Shown one piece after another: positions 22,835 through 31,929 of a stretch of DNA of 64,000 nucleotides. Made by a program: the position numbers and the translations under genes. The stretch is from positions 6,806,001-6,870,000 of the forward strand of contig NC_084813.1 of NCBI RefSeq assembly GCF_963583255.1, given 5' to 3'. The DNA is from Pyrus communis. Taxonomy: Eukaryota; Streptophyta; Magnoliopsida; Rosales; Rosaceae. Position 1 is the first letter of the stretch; every line of letters starts with the position of its first letter. Below the pieces are notes generated by a model, which made no database searches, was not told the origin of the DNA, and was given only the letters and a program-made list of their open reading frames with translations.

Positions 22835-23179
22835 ACTTGGTCCACTCATGTTTGTTTTGCGCCCTCCTAAGGACTTAGAATCGAGGCATACAATCCCGAC
22901 GTCCAGGCACTTCCGCATCGGCATCTTCGAGTCCTCTTAGTGTATGACCCATTCCTTTGTTTCATTCAATTTTATACTATTTTCTTCTAGTGTTCTAGAT
23001 TAGAGGTGTGCTCTGAACACGGTCCTTATTTGCATATTAATTATTCTTTTATATTTATAAACCTTATTTATCCCTTATTTTCAGCATTTGCACTTAATAA
23101 ATGGCTTTCGTCACCCTCGGGTGTCGGCCAGCACATGCCTATCCTGGTATTCGGGGAATATCGGGGTCGGGGCGTGTCA
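20824..23179. mobile_element. Solo LTR (2356 bp) inside the gypsy gag-pol
   Basis: The element starts TGTAACAACCCGTCCC and ends GGGTCGGGGCGTGTCA, with TG..CA termini. Perfect 5-bp target duplications ATTCA flank it (20819-20823 and 23180-23184). Removing it and one ATTCA restores the pol-side frame (ISGGTPLSESSNRAMK). No gag or pol sequence lies inside, so it is a solo LTR or a non-autonomous element. It holds an internal duplication (GAGTACTACAA at about 21268 and 21437), a CA microsatellite (about 21066), an AT microsatellite (about 22800-22832) and a repeated CTGTCTGCTCAGAGACGGGG (about 22553 and 22607). ORFs inside are low-complexity or LTR shadows. Confidence 0.9.
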
Positions 23180-23184
23180 ATTCA

Positions 23185-25000
23185 GATAGGGGTGTGCCAC
23201 CGCTGATGGAATATATCACATTCATTTGGCGTTGGTTGTGGTTATCCCTTGGAGGGTGAAGGAGGAACTAGTCAATTTTTCCTTCACGTGCCAAAGCTTC
23301 AATATGATCACGGAGGGTGATACATTTCTCGCCGTCATGGCCATTATACTCGTGGTAACCACAAAACATGCCTGTGTTCTTCGTGGACTTGAAATCTGGC
23401 TCCCTCGGCCTTGGCTTTGGTATCAAGTGAGCTATACTGGGGTAAATGGCCGTGCATGTGGCGTTCAAAGGTGTGTATGTCTCATACCTCGGGGTAGGAC
23501 CATTCTTGACACCTGTTTGGCCCACTGCATTGGCCGCCTGGGGGCGGGTATTATCGTGGTGATACCTTTGGTTATCGCGATAGTGCCCCTTACTCTTTTT
23601 ATTAAAATGAGACTGGTGAGGATGAAAGTCTTTCCTCTTGCCCTGAGAATGATACGCCTGTTGACTTGGCGAGGTATTAGGTAGGGCAGGGGGAAGCGTC
23701 GCTGCTGTTTGGAAGGTTGAGGTCTTCTCATTCAGTTGGATTTGGCTTCCACTCCTCATTTGTTGATAAGGGATGGCTGTAGGGGGTTTCCCTTGATATG
23801 TCCTTGCCTCGGCGGAGGTATGGTTATAAGCCTGTGCCATTACCTCAGAGTAAGTCTTCCAAGTGTTAGCATTGATCATGTACTTGAAGAAACAGTCGCG
23901 TAAGCCTGCCGTGAAGGCTTTAGGGCGGCCTTGTCATCTGACTCAGCGCAGCGAGAATACTCATGGCTGAAGTGGCCGGCATACTTTCGTAGTGACTCAT
24001 CTGGCTTTTGGCGAATAGTGTATAAGTCATCTGCGGAATACAAACGATCTGTCTGGAAGATGTGTTGAGAGACAAATAGTTTCCTCAGTTCCTCAAATGA
24101 GTCTACTGTCTCAGGTGGAAGACGACAATACCAATTCAGAGCTCCGCGAGAGAGGGTAGAGGGGAAGAGAAGACATCGTTATTCGTCAGTGTGCATCCGG
24201 TATGCCATGGTGGACTCAAAGAGGTTAAGGTGTTCAATCAGGTCCTCCCTTCCAGTGTAGAGTTGTAAGCCAAGTTTCTGCTTTGTCTTTGCTTGGAGGG
24301 GGTGTCGAGGATCTTCCTTGTAAGAGGGCCAGGTCTAGGTTGGTTCCAGTTAGGTATTTCGGCCTGACGTTCGACCTTCAACTTGTTTACTTCCTCAAGG
24401 AATTGTAGGACAAGGGGGTCCTGAGTGGAGTCACATACTGCTGGATCCTTCTTCCATAAGTCTCCATCTCCTCTTGGAAGTAGGAAAGCTTGGTCAAGGG
24501 CATAAGATTTTTCTTTGGACTCACCGTACTGACTTCCAGGGCAAGCCTGTCGAAATGCCCCCGAGTCTCCCGTACCCTCATATTCCTCTAGGACATGTCG
24601 CTCATTCCCTAGATTGGCAATTGGCTTGGGGCATGGAAGAGGACCGAACCTTTCAGAAACCCTTGGATCATTGACCTTCGAGCTTATGTGGATGGGGTTC
24701 TCTCGACGTTGCCTCAGGAAGTCCTGACAGTCGCAATAAACGACTTATGATCATTCTACTCCTTCTGCAAGAAGGTGCCTTCCTCCACTTCTCCTGCTTC
24801 GGGTTGAAGCGGCTCGGTTGAGAGAGGTATCATGTTGATCGACACCTTGATGAGTAACTCGTTCCCCATTAAGGATATCCATGTTGAAGGCAGGTGATCC
24901 CTCGTGTTGCGGGGCACCCAGGTGGTGGTTGACTTCCCGGGGGCGATGAGTTCGTGTGTTTGAGTATGCCTAGCTTCATGGAGCATTCTGAAGAGTTTCT
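23185..25000 (-). pseudogene. Gypsy gag, degenerate
   Basis: Minus-strand capsid-type sequence is recognisable: GALNWYCRLPPETVDSFEEL, then VSQHIFQTDRLYS, RQKPDESLRKYAGHF, and a nucleocapsid-like Cys/His stretch (CGYHEYNGHDGEKC) near 23340. Stops interrupt it, including TAG at about 23268 after AREGKID and a TAA near 24180 after MHTDE, and frame changes occur between 23880 and 24990. It would form the virus-like particle core. Its decay contrasts with the clean pol frame and suggests the element was mobilised with gag supplied by relatives, or that gag decayed after insertion. The frame runs on into pol across the solo LTR site. Confidence 0.8.
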
Positions 25001-25262
25001 CATACTGCTCCTGGAGGATCTCATTCTTTATCGCTATCTTATTGTTCTGAGCCTCTAGCTCATCGACTTTAGCCTGAAGAGCAAACCTCTTTCGTTCCTT
25101 CTTTCATTGATTTGCACTAAGTGCGAGGAGGGTGTCGTTCTGCGTGTTGTGGCTCCCTTCACTCCCCATGTTGGAGAGGGGTGCCTGGTCGAAGGAAAGT
25201 GTGCGAATGGTGGAAACCAGCTTGACAAAGCTGGAGAGAGTAGGAATAAGTGCGATTCCCAC

Positions 25263-25275
25263 AGACGGCACCAAA
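25263..25275 (-). other. Primer-binding-site-like sequence of gypsy element
   Basis: Immediately inside the 5' LTR, the minus strand reads TTTGGTGCCGTCTGTGGGAA. Many plant gypsy elements have a TGG-starting PBS at this exact position. The tRNA was not assigned. Confidence 0.6.
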
Positions 25276-25794
25276 TGTTAATGCACAAAATCGGCGAGGA
25301 CTTTGGTACAACAGAAAGTGTCAAGTTTGTGACCTTCGCTAGGTTGCTCTGGTCATTAGTATGGATAAGTATGTAAATGAATAGAGACAGGGAAGCAAAT
25401 AACACAAGATGTACGTGGTTCACCCAGATTGGCTACGTCCACGGAATAGAGGAGTTCTCATTAGTTGTGAAGTGTTTACACAAATACATAGGTTCAAGCT
25501 CTCTTTTTGTGAGTTCTAGTGAATAGTTTAGTACAAATGACATTAGGGATTATTGTAGGGAGAATGATCTCCTTTTATATAAGAGAGTTTCTACCTTTGT
25601 TCTGACATTGACACGTATCGTGTTGTGATTGGCCTCTGATATCAACACGTGTCGCGCTATGATTGGCTTTTGATACCGACATGTGTCGTGTTGTGATTGG
25701 CCTCCTGGTTGGAGGAGAAATCTTGTGGGTCCTTGACGGTATGCTGTTGACCGGTGCTTAGTAGTTTCGGGATTGGTCAAGTATGGTACAAACA
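25276..25794 (-). repeat. 5' LTR of the gypsy element (519 bp)
   Basis: The LTR has TGTT..AACA inverted termini: on the plus strand it begins TGTTAATGCAC and ends GGTACAAACA. It directly abuts TNL2 LRR sequence at 25795 and the PBS-like site at 25275. A TATA-like TTATATAAGAG lies on the plus strand near 25574. Three copies of a GATTGGC-type repeat with CACGTGTCG-like text lie at about 25610-25705. Confidence 0.85.
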
Positions 25795-27804
25795 CTACTT
25801 TCTCAAGATTTTTTGCCTCTGTGAATTCAGGAGTTTTCTTCAGGTGAGGAGATCTTGTTAAGTTGATAATTTTCAAATTTTCCAGAGGCTGTTATAACAA
25901 ATCCAGGAAAACAAGTCATATGGTAACTCATGCGAAAGAAACTTTAAATTCTCACATGAATTTACACCGTCACCATGGATTTTGAGCAATCTTAATTTCG
26001 TCATTTTAAAAAAAAATCTTCGGACCTTAAGTATACCACTTTTAGCTTTGAGAATGAAAGGTCAAGGATTATGCTTTCAACAACTTCCGTAGCCTGGATA
26101 ACAAATAGTTCAAATTATGTGAATGTAGATATCATGAATCTTATTTAACATTATAAAGTTAATGCATGTTTCTAAGAATTATATTTTGGTCAAAGTTAAA
26201 TTTGTTTACTCTAAAGATTTACATATGAGAAAGACAGGTCATGAACATATCGCACCGTATTTTGAATTAACACATGATGAACATCTTCATAATTCCACAA
26301 CCTACTGCGTTTCCCAGGCACTTTAATAGATTCTTGGCGAACGATTTCCCGACCCATTTCGTCTAGTAAATCATGCATCTCTAGTGTTTCCGAAGAGACA
26401 ATTATAAGAGCTCGATCAATTAGAACTCTTATCCCAGTATGGGGATAAAAGCCACAACTGTCAAGAATCTTTGTTGCGTAGTCTTTTCTGGCTCCTTTAA
26501 AGAAACATGCAATATCCAGAAATATGTCCTTCTCAGAATCATCTAGTCCATCGAAGCTTGTTCTTAGCACATCATGAATTCCCCTTTGCGGGATTTTCTT
26601 TAATTTCTTTAGCACCTCTCCCCACTCCTGTACAGATTTGTTATAAAGAAAAGCTCCCAAGACTTTAAGTGCTAAAGGGAGACCTTGAGCATATCGGACA
26701 GCACGGCTTGAGAGATGGTCATAGTGTCTTTTGGGTTTCCTTGTTCTGAAGGCATACTGGCTAAAGAGTTCCAAAGCTCCATCACCACTTAGAACCTTGG
26801 GGCTGTAGATCGCATCAGCTCGACGTAGTACTAGCTTATCTCTAGTGGTGATAATGACTCTAGTACTCCCACCACCAAATGAATGTTGCTTTCCAAGTAA
26901 GGTTTCAATTTGAAATAAGTCGTCAACATCATCAAGAACAATCAAAACCCTTTTCATCTGTAGCCTTTTCAAAATCATTCTGTAACCTCGATCCAATGTG
27001 CCTAAACTCTGCACCTTTTCATTCAAGATTCTAGAGAGAAATTTTTTCTGCATATGTACGGCACCACAAGTGGAGAACTCTTCCTTGACATTGTCAAGAA
27101 AGCAACAAGCTTCAAATTGACAAGCAATTTCCTCATAAACAGCTCTAGCTATGGTGGTTTTGCCTATACCACCCATACCCCATATTCCAACAACACGAAT
27201 GTCGTCCATTTCAGGAGCAGGATGTAATAGCAAGTCCATTTCATGCATGTGGGAATCCATTTCAACCAAGTCATCGTCTTTACTTGACGAGGCGCGGATC
27301 AATTTCTGGAAAATATCTTTTACAATTTCCTCAATGAGCTTGGCATCATCCCTGTGGAATAAGAAAAACATTATTGTAAGAGTAAGATCAAGAGCAAGTG
27401 CAAACCGTATACATAGTCATACATTTGTTAGGAAAACATGACAAAGAATTAATAATAAACGTTAAAAAAAAAAAAAAATCCCAAATCACGAAACTACAAT
27501 AACTAAATATTACTCGTAATTTTTCGAATCCCACCCGGATAAATTGGTGGCTCGACTAAGAGCGGACCTCCACCTCCGCACCTCTTCCATGTCGGTGTTA
27601 GAATGGCCTTTATGCTCGGCAAAAGCTTCCTCAAAGCTCCTCTTTGCTTTGCGGACATCAGAAGGATCCACTTGGTAAAAAACGGGCACAACCATCTGGT
27701 TCATTCCATCCATACATTCCAGTATTTGGACGAGCTCCTTCAAGCACCATGTGGAAGAAACATAATTTTGAGAAAAAAAACTACGATTGAAACGCTCGAA
27801 TCTT
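25795..27804 (-). pseudogene. TNL2: TIR-NBS-LRR, promoterless and split by gypsy
   Basis: The TIR exon is partial (about 27804-27514). It starts mid-domain and keeps WCLKELVQILECMD. Its first 70 or so codons and the promoter were deleted, fusing it to upstream-type DNA at CGAATCTT|ACTTGAG. The NB-ARC exon (27351-26256) is fully open with GMGGIGKTTIARAV, VLIVLDDVDD, an extra codon giving GGGSTRVIITTRD, GLPLAL, CFFKG and MHDLLDEMG. The next LRR exon (from 26093) is frameshifted at a T run and shortened. The last exon start (about 25884-25795) is cut by the gypsy LTR. Its distal end is at 13396-13633. The intact NB-ARC in a dead gene suggests recent inactivation or conversion from a paralogue. 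Confidence 0.88.
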
Positions 27805-28805
27805 ACTTGAGAGTTAACATGGTTATTTCTTTGCAAATACCATATTGACCATATTGTATGAAGTTCAATACATTTGTCTTTGTCATTAGGCGGCAACATG
27901 CCAACAGGTTACATCTATTATGTTAAAATGGTGTTGTCTATTGTCATTAGGCAGCAACATGCCTACAGGTTATATCTATTATGATATCTTAATATTGAGT
28001 TTCCCTAATGGACCTATATTGGTGTTTTATTGTTCTACGCAAAATACGACATGTACATACTATGCCACAAATAATTTCTCTTCTATTTTCTTTGTGTAGG
28101 CATATGATATTTAGTATGAGAAATTAAATAAATTTAACTGAAAATATGACTTTAGTCCCTGAAACTTAATTTTTTCCAGATAAAACCCAACATAAGTTTT
28201 TTACTAGAATAAAACCCATTGACTAGATTCCATATCAGGAAATTCATTAATTATATTTGACATTACACATTTAAAAATTTTTGATGCCCAAAACACCCCT
28301 ATTTGAATGTTTGATCTACACAATTAATTCCATACAAATTGTAAGGGAGAATTAATGATTTTACAAAAAAAAAAAAATATATATATATATATATTAAATT
28401 CATTGCATAATATATAATAACAATAAAACATGCGTAATAAATGTAGTAACACATGCTTGGTTAAGTCAATAAAATTATATTTTACATATAAATGTAGGTA
28501 AATTATTTCACAAACACACATATATATATATATATATATTACATATAAATGTAGGTAAATTTTTTCTTTGAATAGTAATTGTCCTTTTGGAAGTCTACCC
28601 GTTTGTGAAAAGCAAGGACAAGGCATTATTCAAAAATGTTTATTTATTTATTTTTATGCTTTGATGAGTTTGTTTCATGAAAATAAAATGATTATCTGAT
28701 TTTATAATATATTTCAAATACAAGGAATGAAGATGATGGTTGGTACTTATAGAAAAAAAATTGGGTATTTTTTTAGTTTTTGGGTATATTTTTTGAATTT
28801 TTTTA
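27805..28805. other. AT-rich spacer right of TNL2
   Basis: 27805-28120 matches the TNL upstream region (10930-11420), with a local duplication of GTCATTAGGC(G/A)GCAACATGCC at about 27884 and 27948. 28120-28805 has no homology seen inside the window, and includes AT microsatellites at about 28378-28395 and 28518-28540. No coding gene is supported. Confidence 0.6.
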
Positions 28806-29420
28806 TGTCACATCCCAGACTGGCTCCACCGTAGCATTATATTGTCCACTTTGGGCTTACCATTCCCTCACGGTTTTGTTTCAGGGAACTCATGGGCAAC
28901 TTCCCAGTGGGTCACCCATCTTAGGATTACTCTGACCCAATCTCGCTTAACTTCGGAGATCTGATTGAACCCGAAGCCAGTGAGTTCCCAGAAGGCCTTG
29001 TGCTATAGGGAGGATAGTATGTACATATAAGGCATATCATCCCCTCTACGTTGGTCGATGTGGGATCTTACAATCCTTGGTATCAGAGCCACTTTGCCAT
29101 TCAGTGCGGATGTGCTGGCGAGGACACCGGGTTCCCTTTAAGTGGGATGGATTGTAAGATCCCACATCGACCAACGGAGAAGGGGTGATGTGCCTTATAT
29201 GTACATGCTCCCCTTCTTATAGCATGAGGCCTTTTGGGAGCACACTGGCTTCAAATTCCATGGGAACTTCGAAGTTAAGCGAGTTCGGGCAAGAGCAATC
29301 CTAGGATGGATGATCCACCGGGAAGTTCTCGCGTGAGTTCCAGAAACAAAACCGTGAGGACATGGTCGGGGCCAAAGCGGACAATATTGTGCTATGATGG
29401 AGCCGGTCTGAGATGCGACA
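28806..29420 (+). mobile_element. Cassandra-type TRIM with inverted LTRs
   Basis: Two LTRs of 267-268 bp carry a 5S-rRNA-like core (GAAGTTAAGCGAGTTCGGGC and GGATGATCCACCGGGAAGTT), diagnostic of Cassandra TRIMs. The right LTR (29153-29420) is in plus orientation. The left LTR (28806-29072) is in minus orientation. Between them are a PBS for initiator tRNA-Met (TTGGTATCAGAGCC, 29077-29090) and a purine-rich AGTGGGATGGA before the right LTR. Perfect 5-bp target duplications TTTTA flank the whole (28801-28805, 29421-29425). A normal element has both LTRs in the same orientation, so the left LTR is inverted. The element encodes no protein. Confidence 0.88.
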
Positions 29421-29425
29421 TTTTA

Positions 29426-29831
29426 CCTTTAGAATAATCTTGGCCGTTCAAAATCCAAAATTATTTATATTAGATGCCCCATATTGTGCTGCATAAAATT
29501 TTACAACTTTTTTTATTATTGGAAATCCAACAGCACAAGTTGGAGGAAAAATGAATCATTTGGCTCTGGGCTGTGCACATGGGTGGCCCCATTCTGTCGT
29601 CTCCTATAGCTAGCGGGCGTAAGCTCAGACAAAAGTTGTAGGGGCAGCTAAAAGAGCACAAGCCCTTGGTCCAATTGCTCTCCATTTTTTGCATCGGTGG
29701 ACCACCTTTTTGCAGCCAAAGGCAATTCAACCCAATTGCATTATCACTTGGGCAACCGGTGGACTTGCTCTTAAGAGGGCAAGGGCCAGGGCACGTAAAT
29801 TGCCCCTTAAAAAGTGATTACCTTTGTGTAA
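29426..29831. other. Unannotated spacer
   Basis: No gene or repeat family was recognised. The stretch is moderately GC-rich compared with its neighbours. Confidence 0.5.
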
Positions 29832-30175
29832 GGCCTGGTTTGGTACTGAGGTGATTCTGAAAAAAGCTGGTATCAAAAAAAGCTGGGAGCTGTTTTTGTG
29901 TTTGGTAAACATTCAGCTTCAGCTTTTTTTCACAGTTTTTGGTGAAAAAAAAGCCAAAAACAAGAAGCTGCAAAACCCAACTTTGAAAAACTGGCTTTTT
30001 TTCACATCTGTTTTACATAAAAGTTTACCAAACACTATAATACTGTTTTTTTTTTTCAAAAGCACTTTTACAAAAAAGTTTACCAAACACTCTGTTACTT
30101 TATTTCACAGCTGCTTATTCTCGCAGCACAGCAGAAGCAGCTTTTTTTCAAAGCACAGCAATACCAAACCAGCCC
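29832..30175. mobile_element. Tourist-like MITE (344 bp)
   Basis: Terminal inverted repeats are visible: GGCCTGGTTTGGTACTG at the left, and AATACCAAACCAGCCC at the right. A 3-bp TAA duplication flanks it (29829-29831, 30176-30178), as in PIF/Harbinger MITEs. The inside holds short repeats of TTTACCAAACACT and AAAAAGCTG. No ORF. Confidence 0.8.
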
Positions 30176-30178
30176 TAA

Positions 30179-31929
30179 GTCCACCCGTTGAGTTAAAGGC
30201 AACGACAAGGACGATTCATATTTACAAATGTGGTTTTTTTTTAAATTTTAAAGCATAATTATGTGATTTAATAACTAGCGGACGCATTAGATTTTTGATA
30301 TGGTAGCGAAGAAGATGGTTGAATGTCTATAGAAAAATATACATTATTTTTGCATTTTTAAATATATTTATTTCTGAATTTTCATTAATTTCTCTGATTT
30401 TTAAAACCTTTATTCGAATTTTTAAATTATTAAAAAAAATTGAACAAGATTAATTTTTGCGGTTGAATCTTAAGACCGTTTCAAATCCAACTGCCCATAA
30501 AATGCCACGTGTATAGCTGTTGGGGAGCTGAGTTGCTTTGACAACTTGGGGGCCCATGATAGCAGCAATAGTCAACCCACTATCTCCCATCACGCATCAA
30601 ACACGAAAAAAAAAAAAGAAAAAAAAAAGAATGTGGCTAACACCATGTTGACGTCAACCTTACCCACTAGCACAAGGCCAAGCTCAAGCTACTAAAGCTT
30701 TTGGACAGGCATGTGTCGGCCCACCAATTTCCCTTCACCAAATAGACTACTGGAAGTGGTTTCTGGAGGACAAGAGCAAGGCAAGTGCAAGGGCACTAAA
30801 GCCGCTTACAAATTTTATAACTATAAGATCGTGAAAACGTACTATAGGCAAGCAACTTGCACAGGATGAGTTAACATTCATAAGTATATTCACAAAAGGT
30901 TGCACACTCTAGCTTGCAAGACCAAAATGTGTTAATATGGAGAGCAACTTGCACAAGTTGAGTTCAATGTCACGTGAAGTCTCGATCCAATAATATCATG
31001 TCACGTAGAAAAAAACTTAAACTTGGTATGACATTATTGAACTAGGATGTCCGGTAACGGTAATCCTGTTCCCAATTAATATTTCTTGTTAATAATGGGG
31101 GATTTGGGTATGGTAAGACATTATTGTACTAGAAGCCTCGGTAATCCTGTTCCCAATTAATACTTCTCATTAATATGAGGGATTTGGATTTGGTAGTTAG
31201 AGTCAGAGTGTACATGTACAGACACATTGATGCATTCATGTACCACTGCACTATAATGACTTCAAGAACAAGCATTAAGTTGTGAACTGAATTAATAACG
31301 ATTGAGTTGGTGGACTGAGCATTTAATTCTTCGAGCACTTAATTGGTTTGCTAGTCTACCTTCTTCTTGCTGGTCCATAAACTGGAGCTGGGCTGAGTGA
31401 TCTGCTGACAACTTTAAAGCTTTGAAGCAGATCCTCAAGCTTTTGATGAAATTCTAAAAATGGCTTCTTTTCACCGGAAAATTCATGACTTCTCTTCAAA
31501 TACACTCTTAAAGCTCCCCATTTTCTAGTAGTTGTTCCGAAGTCTATTTGTACACAGACCAAAATTGTGAGTACCTCTCTCTCTCTAACTGTAGTCTGTA
31601 CCTGCTTACATTTATGCATGTACTCGTATTTAATGTCCGTGCTTGATTTCGGAGATTAGTTTGAAACAAAAAATGAAATGGTTATCAAATGTTCCTTATT
31701 TTTTTTAGTTCTCAAAATTTAGCTTTTAAGTTGTTAGTTTTTGGTTTTCTGAAAGCTGAAAATGAAATGGTTATCAAACGGCACCAAAGTATTTAACTCC
31801 TCTCACAATGAAGAGTCTGACTTAATGAGATTTGATGCAGTTAATGTACCCATATATTTCATAGCCACAAAGATCAGATAATTGTTTTCACTATACGAAC
31901 AGTTTGGTGACAAGTTCTGTGTTGTGCAG
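30179..31929. other. Intergenic region upstream of the B3 gene
   Basis: Mostly AT-rich, with A runs at about 30605-30628. A tandem duplication of about 84 bp is visible around GGTAATCCTGTTCCCAATTA (31058 and 31141). The 5' end and first exon of the B3 gene should lie here, but I could not identify a convincing start exon on the plus strand. The CT run at 31577-31589 could belong to a leader. Confidence 0.5.

Larger units (their letters stand above)
13680..25794 (-). mobile_element. Ty3/gypsy retrotransposon (Tat-like), nested and lacking a 3' LTR
   Basis: Read on the minus strand the order is 5' LTR (25794-25276), a PBS-like sequence, gag, protease, RT, two RNase H regions, integrase, then an extra gene in antisense (14085-16356). 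The duplicated RNase H and the antisense extra ORF are known traits of the Tat lineage. The right end is flanked by TNL2 LRR sequence (CTACTTTCTCAAG). No second LTR matching 25276-25794 was found at the left end, so the 3' LTR was probably lost with part of TNL2. A solo LTR of another family (20824-23179) splits gag from pol. Confidence 0.88.

Noticed and set aside
28860..29340. 5S rRNA-like sequences in both orientations
   Set aside because: The 5S-like core is embedded in 267-bp LTRs with TG/CA ends, PBS and target duplications, as in Cassandra TRIMs. It is not a 5S gene.
31356..31619. Minus-strand ORF with SGEKKPFLEFHQKL, considered as an inverted N-terminal B3 exon
   Set aside because: Resemblance to REM N-termini is weak and no splice partner on the minus strand was found.
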